From contig CAUYUJ010018071.1 in the NCBI GenBank assembly GCA_963575745.1, positions 2,501 through 66,500 of the forward strand: a stretch of DNA of 64,000 bases, written 5' to 3'. Positions within the stretch are counted from its first letter, which is position 1; every line of letters starts with the position of its first letter. The DNA is from Prorocentrum cordatum (taxonomy: Eukaryota; Sar; Dinophyceae; Prorocentrales; Prorocentraceae). The notes beneath the pieces are model-generated. The model saw nothing but the letters and a program-made list of their open reading frames with translations. It did no database searches and was not told where the DNA came from. Position numbers and translations under genes: made by a program. Positions 48,635 to 57,075 of the stretch are shown here, piece by piece.

Positions 48635-51600
48635 TTGACGTCGGTGGTGGAGGGCTTGTCGACTACAGTGAAGAACCTTCAAGAGTCGGTCGAACGTCTC
48701 AGTGGCAGAGTAGAGCAGGTAGAGTTCGAATGGGCTTTCTGGCAGTCTGTTCAGGTTCAGGACGAGCTCCCCGACAGCAACACCGCACCACACCAAGCAG
48801 AGCGCTACCAGCTGAGTGCCAGCGGCACGCCGCGCAGCGCGGCAGGCCGGCGCAGCGATCCCGATCCGAGCGCCGAGTGGTGCGACGCGCCAGCGAGGGA
48901 TCAGGGCCCGATTTTTGGGGCAGGAAACGTGGCCGACGATTTGTTGGCCATTACAGAGGGCCAGGGGGCCCGGCAGCCGCAGGAGCTGCCACCGCAGCCA
49001 TCCACCGCACCTACGTCGAGGCTCCCGCTGCAGGACGGCGGCTGCGCGACGGCGAGCTTACCCAGGAGGGAGGCGAACCTTGCGACGACGTCTGGGGACC
49101 CAGGGTTGTGGCCACGACCCGATGTTCCTGGGCAGGAACAACAAGTACCACCAGGACTGATTCAGCAGGGTATCACCGACGACCAGGGCATCCTCTCCCG
49201 AGGCGCAGGCGCATCGCGCAGCGGAGCGTTGGCCAGTCGTCTGCCTGTGAACCCCCGCGGCACGGAGGTCAGTGTCAACCAGGAGAATTTCGTAAGCGGG
49301 AGCGTTGCTCCATACGTGCAGCCACTTTCGCTGGTCGCCGTTGCGCCACCGACGATTCCTCCGAACACTAACGACAGTGACGTGTTTTCTTTCCTGGGAG
49401 GTGCACAGCCCGCGCGGTCCCTGGGGGGCCACGCAGCAGCCGGGGCAGAGGGCCCATCTGCACGGCGGCCGCAGAGCGCGAGTTGTGGAGCGCCGCTTCT
49501 GGGAGCACTCGGAGGACTGGCGCCGACTCCACCTGAGCTTCTTGACGGGGATGCGCCCCCGCAGTCTTTGAGCCCGGCGGAGCTGAATATGTTGATGAAG
49601 TCTATTCAGGTGTTCGTGCCAGAGTTTCCCAAGCTAGAGATGGGCGATCCTTCTTCCAGAGCAGGTAGACTTCTGAGTTGGCGGATTTCTGTCGACCAGG
49701 CCATAAACCCGGCTGGCCCGCACTTGATCCAGTGGTGGAAGTGGTGCCAGCGCGAGGCCGAGAAGGCATATAAGATGTTTCTTAAGATGTCGATTCGCCA
49801 GCGGGAGGCGGTTCTCCCTACTGCTCCAATGCCGGAGGCATGGTTGCAGGTAGAAGCGTGGATCAGGCCACGCATACTCGACGCGCTGCCGAAGGACATC
49901 CGCGATTGGGTAAACTTGAGGGCCCGCCAAGGCAAGGTGGACCCATCACACGTTCTTCTTTTCTACGTGATGAAGACTTTCTCCCCTGGCGGTGCGGACG
50001 AGAAGGTTCATCTGATCAGCTCAGTGCTGAACCCGAGCGTGTGCTCACAGCCGCGCGCGGCCCAGGTGGAGCTTTTGAAGTGGAAGGAGAATCTCCGGAG
50101 GTGTGCCGAGCTGGGCTGCTACCCTCCAGATCTTCTTCTGGCTTACAGAGCGATGGAATCTATCTTTTGTGCTGTATTCGACAAAGCCGAACCGCAGCTC
50201 CACCATAGATGGGTTAATCTTCGCAATCAACTTGGTCTGCCTCACGCGATTACCCTGCAGGCGATAGAACACGTCGCTGCTTTCGCCGAGGCGGAGCTGG
50301 GAGCGTTGGTTCTTCATGGGGGCGTTGGTTTGAACACCGGACTACCTCTCACTGACAACCAGAAGGCGCGCCAGCACCAGATCAAGGAGACGGAAAAGAA
50401 ACGTGCCGCCGCTCTCCGGCAAACAGCGGCGCAACCGACGCAACAAGCACCGACTACTGGGAATGCCGCTGCCGTTCGCTACTCTTCCACGACTTCTAGC
50501 TGGGCCAGCCCCTGCAGGTCCTGGACAGAGCGTGGCGTCTGCCAGCGCGGCATTAGTTGTCATTTTGCCCACCCCGGCTTCCCTGTCACGGAGGACCGCT
50601 GCATTACTTGCGGCGCCAAGGACCACAGGGGGAAAGACTGCAAGGCGCCGGGAGGCGGAGCCGACCCTAACCGAGAAGCCGCCTGGGAGGAGTACCGCAA
50701 GAGAAAGGAGCAAGCAGCAGCCGCAGGGAAAGCAGGAGCCAAAGGACGAGGCAAAGGACACCCAAAAGGAGGAAAAGGTAAAGACAAAGACAAGGACAAG
50801 GGCAAGGCGAACGCAGCCATTTCTGCTGAACAACCTGCAGGCGCACCGCCGGCGACCAGCGCCCAGGCCAAGGCGGCCTTCGACGGAGAGTCTCTGAGGG
50901 CCTCTTCGGCTACGACAACCGCGAGGTTTCCGAGGCAGGCCGTTGGTTTGGACAGCTGGGCGAACGTGCACCTGATTCACCAGAAGGGCACCGTCTCTGA
51001 CGCAGAGTACCCGCATACCCTCAGTCTGGCGCACGGCCAGTGCAAGTGCCGACGGGATACCGGGCGCAAGGGCGTACCGCGATGTTTCGTACCTTGGGAG
51101 GATAACAGTGACAACATTGATCTCTTCCCAGAAGGGTTCCTGTGGGAACGCGGCTGCACGATTGAGCGGGGCGACCAGCACGTCTTGCGGACGCCGAAGG
51201 GCAGGGTCTTCAAGATCCAAACGTGGGGTTCTCTACCGTACATCCTCAAGAGCGACTTGAACCTCGTCTTGAACGATTTACCAGACACCCTTCAGCCCGG
51301 CCGCAGCGGGCGCCAGGCAGAGACCCCGACAGCCGCCAGAGCCTCCAGGACGGCAGCGGACCAGAAACAGCTGAGGTCGCAGCTCAAGCACCTCGTGGAC
51401 GACTTCGGCAAGAAGGGTGTGCAGAAGATCCAGTCCAAGTACCGCAACTTGCCGGATCTGTACTACAACGACGACGCCGACGCCATCATCACCCCTGCTC
51501 GCTTTGAGGAGCTGGGAGACGACGCGGTGCAGTCCAAGGGGGGTTCTACTGGCATGGCCCGTGTGTGGGAGCACTGCAGTGGGTCATCGGCGCTGAGCGA

Positions 51601-52675
51601 CCACGCTCGGGACACTGACGTTCCCCACTTACCACCAGTCGACTACCGATATGGTTGGAACACAGGGAGGGCGGACGACCAGACGACCATCGTGGACGCG
51701 ATCATATCCCCCGGCGTGGAGACTCTTTTCGCTTCGCCGAATTGCGCTCCGTGGGGAAACCACGCCAGAAACCTACCAGCAGACACTCTGGAGACCAGGA
51801 GGCGATCCGAGACACCATGCTTGAGGTTCTTAGCGGTGTGTTGTTTCCTGCAGTTACTGATGGGTAGACGTTACATCATCGAGAACAGCGCGCATTCCGA
51901 CATCTTCACCAAGAGCCCGCTCGAGCCTCTACGGACGATGCCGTTTCACATGGCATTGCTGGACCAATGCGCTTGTGGTGGACAACTCGAAGGGCAGCTC
52001 ATTCGGAAAAGGTCACACTTCCAAGGCTCTCACGAGCTACCGAACTTGAGCGTGCAGTGCCGTGGCGGCCACGATCACCTCCACCTCCGAGGGGCCGGTC
52101 GCGCTGCATCTGCGGCACAGTACCCCAAGGAAGAGTGCCGGCGAATCCTCTTGGACTGTCCAGCCGGGCCTGATCCAGCTGAAGGGGGGAGGCACACACC
52201 TTCTCTTTCAAAACTGGCTGGTTTGAGTAAGGCTTCGAGGATCGAGTGCGTGCTTGGTGACTTACACCGGATTGCAGTGGACAAAGACTTCGGTGTTCAG
52301 TGGAATATGATCATGGGTCCTTGGTTACAAGAGCATCCAGTGTTGAGCAAGAGCTCAGTGGTTCAAGTGGCTTCATCTGCATCATCACATACTATACAAA
52401 CACATGGGTTGGGGTACGCGGGTGATCGGTTGGGAGGGTTACCTTTCGATAGTCGCCGTGGTGATCCGTCGGGAGGGCTTCCTTTCGATAGACACCATAG
52501 CTCGATTCAGACACGTGGTATGGGATGTGAAAAGGATCCGTCGGGAGGGGCGCCTTTCGATTGGTTCCGTAGCCGTGTTTGCTCAGGCAATGTGTCGGGG
52601 GGGATTCCTTTCGACGAGCGTTCAGAACGAGTCAACCAGAGCAGAGTTGTGAACCCATGCAGGCGCGCATGCTAG
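48635..52675 (+). CDS. Gag - zinc fingers - protease-like - methyltransferase-like frame of the plus-strand copia element
   Basis: 1346 residues. It opens with a short coiled coil (VEGLSTTVKNLQESVERLSG). Residues about 310-590 are the helical gag core (MLMKSIQVFVPEFPKLEMGD, YKMFLKMSIRQREAVLPT). A CCCH finger (CRSWTERGVCQRGISCHFAH) and a CCHC knuckle (CITCGAKDHRGKDC) follow, an unusual pair. A protease-like segment starts at VGLDSWANVHLI, with DSW in place of DSG. From about residue 975, VWEHCSGSSALSDHARDTDV, FASPNCAPWGNHAR and YIIENSAHSDIF correspond to methyltransferase motifs I, IV and VI in degenerate form. The last 90 residues encode a hairpin-repeat array (SGGLPFD-like peptides) and are probably not functional. 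The frame overlaps the next ORF by 97 bp. Confidence 0.8.
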   Translation: MTSVVEGLSTTVKNLQESVERLSGRVEQVEFEWAFWQSVQVQDELPDSNTAPHQAERYQLSASGTPRSAAGRRSDPDPSAEWCDAPARDQGPIFGAGNVADDLLAITEGQGARQPQELPPQPSTAPTSRLPLQDGGCATASLPRREANLATTSGDPGLWPRPDVPGQEQQVPPGLIQQGITDDQGILSRGAGASRSGALASRLPVNPRGTEVSVNQENFVSGSVAPYVQPLSLVAVAPPTIPPNTNDSDVFSFLGGAQPARSLGGHAAAGAEGPSARRPQSASCGAPLLGALGGLAPTPPELLDGDAPPQSLSPAELNMLMKSIQVFVPEFPKLEMGDPSSRAGRLLSWRISVDQAINPAGPHLIQWWKWCQREAEKAYKMFLKMSIRQREAVLPTAPMPEAWLQVEAWIRPRILDALPKDIRDWVNLRARQGKVDPSHVLLFYVMKTFSPGGADEKVHLISSVLNPSVCSQPRAAQVELLKWKENLRRCAELGCYPPDLLLAYRAMESIFCAVFDKAEPQLHHRWVNLRNQLGLPHAITLQAIEHVAAFAEAELGALVLHGGVGLNTGLPLTDNQKARQHQIKETEKKRAAALRQTAAQPTQQAPTTGNAAAVRYSSTTSSWASPCRSWTERGVCQRGISCHFAHPGFPVTEDRCITCGAKDHRGKDCKAPGGGADPNREAAWEEYRKRKEQAAAAGKAGAKGRGKGHPKGGKGKDKDKDKGKANAAISAEQPAGAPPATSAQAKAAFDGESLRASSATTTARFPRQAVGLDSWANVHLIHQKGTVSDAEYPHTLSLAHGQCKCRRDTGRKGVPRCFVPWEDNSDNIDLFPEGFLWERGCTIERGDQHVLRTPKGRVFKIQTWGSLPYILKSDLNLVLNDLPDTLQPGRSGRQAETPTAARASRTAADQKQLRSQLKHLVDDFGKKGVQKIQSKYRNLPDLYYNDDADAIITPARFEELGDDAVQSKGGSTGMARVWEHCSGSSALSDHARDTDVPHLPPVDYRYGWNTGRADDQTTIVDAIISPGVETLFASPNCAPWGNHARNLPADTLETRRRSETPCLRFLAVCCFLQLLMGRRYIIENSAHSDIFTKSPLEPLRTMPFHMALLDQCACGGQLEGQLIRKRSHFQGSHELPNLSVQCRGGHDHLHLRGAGRAASAAQYPKEECRRILLDCPAGPDPAEGGRHTPSLSKLAGLSKASRIECVLGDLHRIAVDKDFGVQWNMIMGPWLQEHPVLSKSSVVQVASSASSHTIQTHGLGYAGDRLGGLPFDSRRGDPSGGLPFDRHHSSIQTRGMGCEKDPSGGAPFDWFRSRVCSGNVSGGIPFDERSERVNQSRVVNPCRRAC
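52430..52449 (+). repeat. 20-nt hairpin, copy 3 (loop GTTA)
   Basis: Stem TTGGGAGG with CCTTTCGA. The second base T pairs with G as wobble. Loop GTTA. Confidence 0.7.
52469..52488 (+). repeat. 20-nt hairpin, copy 4 (loop GCTT)
   Basis: Stem TCGGGAGG with CCTTTCGA, loop GCTT. Confidence 0.75.
52541..52560 (+). repeat. 20-nt hairpin, copy 5 (loop GGCG)
   Basis: Stem TCGGGAGG with CCTTTCGA, loop GGCG. Confidence 0.75.
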
Positions 52676-55600
52676 CCACGTTGGCCACGATGGCTGCGAG
52701 GGTGGATTCTCTCGGGGCCGCAGTGCAGCAGGCTGTGGGCATACCAGCTACTTCTGTGGCGGGCACTGGCACGGTGGGAACGGGAGCCGGAGAGTCCCCT
52801 GACAGCGAGGAGGCCGTAGCCGGGCCGCCTCTACCTCAGCCTTCCCATCAGCGCCGGGAGTTGCAAGACCTGGTGGGGGGCGAGCTCCGGGACAAACCGT
52901 GGCAACATCAGAAGTATTCTGCCGACGGTGCTCTATGGCAGGGTGCCGCACTACGGCGTCGACAGCACCATCGCCGGTCGAACGTGTCTCTGGGCGCATG
53001 CACTGTGGACCTGAGTGGCCCTCATGAGCCAACGCCCCGGCCAGGAGGACAGATTAAAAAAGATCCGTGCCATTATTTCTTGGTCTTAACAGTGAGGCCA
53101 GATGAGACAGCATCTTCTTGTGACGTGGCTGTGCAGACTTCTGGGCCAGACGGAGGCCAGGAGCAGGCGGGCGGAACTGCCGGGCAGACGTCGCCGCGAC
53201 CGGCTCTGATCTACGTCGCCCTTCTGGGCGCGAAGAGCGAGGCCCCGAAGGCAGTGCAACATCTGCTCGCCCAGGTCAACAATGACCACGCCAACTTCCC
53301 GACCGAGATCGTGTTCCGCTTGCACAGCGACCAGGGGTCCGAGTTCATGAACAAGGAGCTCAGCAACTTCTGCTCCTACCACGGCATCCACAAAACATCG
53401 ACAGCAGGCTACGACCCGAACGGGAATGCCTCTGCCGAGTCGGCCGTGGGCATCTTGAAGCGCAGGGCCCGGTACCTCTTGAGCGGCAGCAGACTTCCGA
53501 CCACCTGGTGGGGAGTAGCGACACTTGCAGCAGCTCAGTTGTGCAGAGCAGACGCTGGACTGGGAGAGTACCCTCGGATACCTTTCGGTACCAGGGCGAT
53601 GTTGGTGCACGACCCTCCTCCGAGAAACGCCTTTCTGCCACGCGCAGAGCCAGCAGCGGTGTTCGGCCCCAGCAGCACTGTCCCGAACGGGATGTGGACG
53701 TACCAGCGAGGCGCGGTGAAGGTCAAGACCAACTTGCAGCCCCAGGGTTTGAACGAGGAAGAGCTCACTTGGGTCAAGATCAACATGAGCAACTGGGATC
53801 CGCCTGACGCTCCACTGCCTCTTCCGGAGCCAGAGAAGTACGACGCTGGAGCGGTGGTTCCTTCGTTCTTACCAGACGGAGCAGCTGCGCGAGAAACAGC
53901 AACTTGCCCAGCTTGCGTGGCAATTCGCCGCAAGAGGCGGCAACTGGAACCCCATAGTCTGGTTTGGGGGGAGTGTCTCAAGGCACCGCCGCCTCCGCCA
54001 GCAGCACAAGGGCCCGTAGTCGACGTACCTGCTGAAGGACCTCCGCCGGCCGACGAGGCGGACGACGAGCCCGCGAACCATCCTCGAGAGGATCACGGTG
54101 GGCCGCCGCCGGTCGCCGCGAAGGTGGCGGCAAGCTCTGGCGAGACTCGGCGCACGTACGGGGCAACGTCCTTGAATGCCTTCTTGGAGTGCCCCCATGC
54201 ATGCCTTGCTCTATCCGAAGCGGCCACCTGGGGTTCAGCTGAACAAGACCTCTCGCATGTTGGCGACACAGAAGTCCCTGGCACAGAGGACACTTTGGGC
54301 CGCACTTCCGACGATGAAGACGCGGAGTTGGACCTCGATGACGAGTGGGCCGTGCACGGAGGAGCTGTTGTTCCCGATATGTCTCTTGTGGATCACGCTG
54401 ATCATCCGGGTCAAGCCGCTGATGACCATGATTGCAATGCCGGAGCACTTCAAGATGAACGTGGTGACGCTGACGCAGACGTGGACGAACCTTGCCCTGA
54501 GGCGCCTGCGCTGCGACGGAGGCGCAAGCAGAAGGAACGAAGACGCTTCAAACGGCAACGTCAGCAAGGACACTACTATCCCGTCTGCTTCGACTACGCC
54601 GGAGCTGCTGTTCAGGCGGCAGAAGGCCATGTCGATCTCCTGCACAAGGAGGCGCTGCAGCAACTGATCGACAAGGAGCCGGAGAAGCGGATCGTGCCGA
54701 CCCAGGAGGTCGCGAAGAGCGTCGGGGCTGAGCTGATGAACTGGAAGCTCGCGGCGGAGGCGGAGTTGACCGGCAACTTCTTCGGCATGGGGGCTTTCCA
54801 CAAGACGACCCCTGACGAGCTCCGCGCGCATGGGCGGCCGCTGCCGATGACGTGCGTGTGGTCCAAGAGCGACGAGAAGTACAAATGCCGAGCCTGCGCG
54901 TGCGGTAACTTCGCCGAGCCGGACCCCAAGCTGCAGTCCTGGACCGCGCAGGCCGAACCATCCTCGTTGCTCGCTGCGCTGAAGCTCGGCGCAATGCGTG
55001 GCTGGACCGCGAGCAAGCACGACGTCAAGGGCGCCTTCCTCAACGCGCACATGCCCAAAGACAAGCTCGTCGTAGTTGCCCCTCCGGCTCAGTGGGTGCG
55101 CTGGGGACTCGTGGAGGCCGGCATCAATTGGACCTTGGACAGGGCTGTGTACGGTTTGCGCGAGTCACCGAAGCTATGGGCAGAGGAGCGAGACAAGAAG
55201 CTCCGCGACTTGCGGTGGACAGGCCCGGCTTCTGGGAACAATAAATCGCATTACCTTGAACAGTGCAGTGCTGATTCGCAAGTGTGGTACATCAAGGACG
55301 CCACAGACACTTCGAAACAGGTTTTGGGTGCATTGGTCGTTTACGTCGATGATTTACTCTTGGTGACAGAGATGGGATCTACAAGATCTGCTCTCCTGGC
55401 CGCGATGGAATCGATGTGGACTCTCGCCAAGGAGGCCGTGCTGGAGGTAACCAGGCCTCTGACCTTCTTGGGCATTGACATCACTCTTCTGCACAATGGT
55501 GATATCAAGCTTCACCAGGAACGCTTCGTGGACAGTCTTTTGAAGAAGTACGGCATGGAAAACTGTAATGCCATCAAATGCGTCCAAATGGGGCCGCTGC

Positions 55601-56010
55601 CAGCAGAACCAGACGAACCTGCTTTGCCTGCTCTCCGGCAGCTACAAGCATATAGTGGGGAATGCAACTGGCTTGCCACCAGAACGCGCCCAGACATATC
55701 ATACTACACCTCGTTATTGGCATCTTCGTGCTCAAAATTCTCGTCTTGGAGTATGGAACTCGCCCAGAAGATACTCAGGTACCTGAAGGGCACTGCGTCC
55801 AAAGGGATCCTTTTGACGAGGCAGGCAACGAAGAGTGCTTGGAAGTGTGGACAGATGCTGGGTACGCCGGTGCTGACACCCGCTCTCAGAGTGGATTGGT
55901 CGTGGTATGGGCTGGCAGCATCGTGGCATGGCGCTCTTCCAGACAGTCGGTTTCTACTCTATCGACAGCAGAGGCAGAGCTCTACAGTGCGACGCTGGGG
56001 TGCCAAATAG
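52579..56010 (+). CDS. Integrase and reverse transcriptase of the plus-strand copia element
   Basis: 1143-residue frame. The first 140 residues are low in family signal, and no HHCC zinc domain is seen where it is expected. The integrase core has D144 in TVDLSGPH, D251 in LHSDQGSEFM and E287 in PNGNASAESA, with exactly 35 residues between the last two (D,D35E). A long acidic/Pro-rich linker follows. The RT then has KHDVKGAFLNAHMPKD, RAVYGLRESPKLW and an intact VVYVDDLLLV box near residue 922, then FLGIDITLL and RTRPDISYYTSLL. After LKGTASKGILL the frame shifts and RNase H continues in the next frame. Of the RT copies in this window with a copia layout, this one keeps all catalytic residues. 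Confidence 0.87.
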   Translation: MLRQCVGGDSFRRAFRTSQPEQSCEPMQARMLATLATMAARVDSLGAAVQQAVGIPATSVAGTGTVGTGAGESPDSEEAVAGPPLPQPSHQRRELQDLVGGELRDKPWQHQKYSADGALWQGAALRRRQHHRRSNVSLGACTVDLSGPHEPTPRPGGQIKKDPCHYFLVLTVRPDETASSCDVAVQTSGPDGGQEQAGGTAGQTSPRPALIYVALLGAKSEAPKAVQHLLAQVNNDHANFPTEIVFRLHSDQGSEFMNKELSNFCSYHGIHKTSTAGYDPNGNASAESAVGILKRRARYLLSGSRLPTTWWGVATLAAAQLCRADAGLGEYPRIPFGTRAMLVHDPPPRNAFLPRAEPAAVFGPSSTVPNGMWTYQRGAVKVKTNLQPQGLNEEELTWVKINMSNWDPPDAPLPLPEPEKYDAGAVVPSFLPDGAAARETATCPACVAIRRKRRQLEPHSLVWGECLKAPPPPPAAQGPVVDVPAEGPPPADEADDEPANHPREDHGGPPPVAAKVAASSGETRRTYGATSLNAFLECPHACLALSEAATWGSAEQDLSHVGDTEVPGTEDTLGRTSDDEDAELDLDDEWAVHGGAVVPDMSLVDHADHPGQAADDHDCNAGALQDERGDADADVDEPCPEAPALRRRRKQKERRRFKRQRQQGHYYPVCFDYAGAAVQAAEGHVDLLHKEALQQLIDKEPEKRIVPTQEVAKSVGAELMNWKLAAEAELTGNFFGMGAFHKTTPDELRAHGRPLPMTCVWSKSDEKYKCRACACGNFAEPDPKLQSWTAQAEPSSLLAALKLGAMRGWTASKHDVKGAFLNAHMPKDKLVVVAPPAQWVRWGLVEAGINWTLDRAVYGLRESPKLWAEERDKKLRDLRWTGPASGNNKSHYLEQCSADSQVWYIKDATDTSKQVLGALVVYVDDLLLVTEMGSTRSALLAAMESMWTLAKEAVLEVTRPLTFLGIDITLLHNGDIKLHQERFVDSLLKKYGMENCNAIKCVQMGPLPAEPDEPALPALRQLQAYSGECNWLATRTRPDISYYTSLLASSCSKFSSWSMELAQKILRYLKGTASKGILLTRQATKSAWKCGQMLGTPVLTPALRVDWSWYGLAASWHGALPDSRFLLYRQQRQSSTVRRWGAK
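52595..52614 (+). repeat. 20-nt hairpin, copy 6 (loop GATT)
   Basis: Stem TCGGGGGG with CCTTTCGA. The A-to-G change in the 5' arm still pairs as G-U. Loop GATT. Confidence 0.7.
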
Positions 56011-56687
56011 TGGAGGGTCTGAGGCATCTTCTCTCCAACCTCGGCGCCAAGATCCCCAAAGTGACGGCTCTCATAGACAACCGGGCTGCTCTGAGCATAG
56101 CCATGTGCGGCGCCAATTGGAGGACGCGTTATTTTGCCGTGCGTGGACACCGGCTTCACGAAGAACACGAACGTGGAGCAGCAGAGCTTCTGCACTGTCC
56201 AACATCTGGCATGATCGCGGACTGCTTGACGAAGCTCGCCGCGAACGCGGTCATCCAGGTGCTTCTCGACGCCATGGACGGTGTTTTTCCGGAGAGAATT
56301 GTCGAACTGCCAGACTCAGGAGCGCGACGGGCTGAGCACCAAGGCTCAGGGCAGGGCGCGGTGAAGCAGGACCACCATCGCACCTCCGTCTCTCCTGGAC
56401 CTTGGAACCGTGGAGACATCGCAGGCGACGGCCCAGATCCGTGGAGACAGGTTTCGGCGTCGGGAAGCCAGTCGGGAGGGCGACCTTCCGATAGGCTCCC
56501 GTCGGGAGGGCAACCTTCCGATGGACGTCGTGATGCCGCTTCCTCTGCTTCGTTGGGACCAAGCGCAGGCGCCACTGGAACGGGGAGACGCTCTGTGTAC
56601 GACTCTGCGACCACCCGGAAGGTCATCGAGTCTTGGAGTGACAAGCCTCCGCCTGACCAGACTGTCTCTCAAGACAGCAGTGATTGA
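55662..56687 (+). CDS. RNase H of the plus-strand copia element
   Basis: 341-residue frame overlapping the RT frame. The true RNase H begins near 55,840: LEVWTDAGYAGADTRSQSGL (first Asp), STAEAELYSATLGCQ (Glu), TALIDNRAALSIAM (Asp) and MIADCLTKLAANAVI (last Asp), the usual copia RNase H set. A frameshift near 55,800-55,840 separates it from RT. The last 115 residues are Gly/Ser/Arg-rich and cover two hairpin repeats, so the natural C-terminus is probably near 56,330. Confidence 0.82.
   Translation: MQLACHQNAPRHIILHLVIGIFVLKILVLEYGTRPEDTQVPEGHCVQRDPFDEAGNEECLEVWTDAGYAGADTRSQSGLVVVWAGSIVAWRSSRQSVSTLSTAEAELYSATLGCQIVEGLRHLLSNLGAKIPKVTALIDNRAALSIAMCGANWRTRYFAVRGHRLHEEHERGAAELLHCPTSGMIADCLTKLAANAVIQVLLDAMDGVFPERIVELPDSGARRAEHQGSGQGAVKQDHHRTSVSPGPWNRGDIAGDGPDPWRQVSASGSQSGGRPSDRLPSGGQPSDGRRDAASSASLGPSAGATGTGRRSVYDSATTRKVIESWSDKPPPDQTVSQDSSD
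56472..56491 (+). repeat. 20-nt hairpin, copy 7 (loop GCGA)
   Basis: Stem TCGGGAGG with CCTTCCGA. The loop GCGA is of the GNRA type. Confidence 0.75.
56502..56521 (+). repeat. 20-nt hairpin, copy 8 (loop GCAA)
   Basis: Stem TCGGGAGG with CCTTCCGA. The loop GCAA is of the GNRA type. 30 bp after copy 7. Confidence 0.75.
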
Positions 56688-56694
56688 GTGCCCC

Positions 56695-57075
56695 ATGATG
56701 TGTCCGAACCTTGAGAACGACGATCCGCTGTGGGGGGATATTTTCAAATTGCTGTACGCGAAGTATTCGCCGGACAATTTTGACAGGTTGCCAGAGTTGC
56801 ACAACAAGTACGGTGTGTGCAAGAGGGATTGGTACGCCATGTTCGTGAAGGCCAACCTCCTCGACAACGACGCGCTGCGGGCTGTTCTGGGTGGTGTTCT
56901 CCAGGAGCAGACCTCAGAGGTCAAGGACGACCAGCAGGTCACGGCCACCATCCCGGAGAGCGACGAGGAGGAGCCAGCCAAGAAGCGCAGGCGCGGCAAG
57001 AAACGATGCCGGCCTGGAGCGAACGACCGCCGGGCTGCGAAGGCACAGAAGGCGCAGGACGACTCACAGAGCTAG
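56695..57075 (+). CDS. Small basic ORF at the 3' end of the plus-strand copia element
   Basis: 126 residues from the first of two adjacent ATGs. The first 80 residues look like a compact helical domain (DDPLWGDIFKLLYAKYSPDN, then FDRLPELHNKYGVCKRDWYA). An acidic hinge (SDEEEP) and a basic tail (AKKRRRGKKRCRPG) that resembles a nuclear localisation signal follow. It lies 3' of RNase H and before the last hairpin. No family recognised. Nuclear targeting or nucleic-acid binding is an inference from the tail. It could be an accessory protein of the element or a captured host exon. Confidence 0.5.
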   Translation: MMCPNLENDDPLWGDIFKLLYAKYSPDNFDRLPELHNKYGVCKRDWYAMFVKANLLDNDALRAVLGGVLQEQTSEVKDDQQVTATIPESDEEEPAKKRRRGKKRCRPGANDRRAAKAQKAQDDSQS

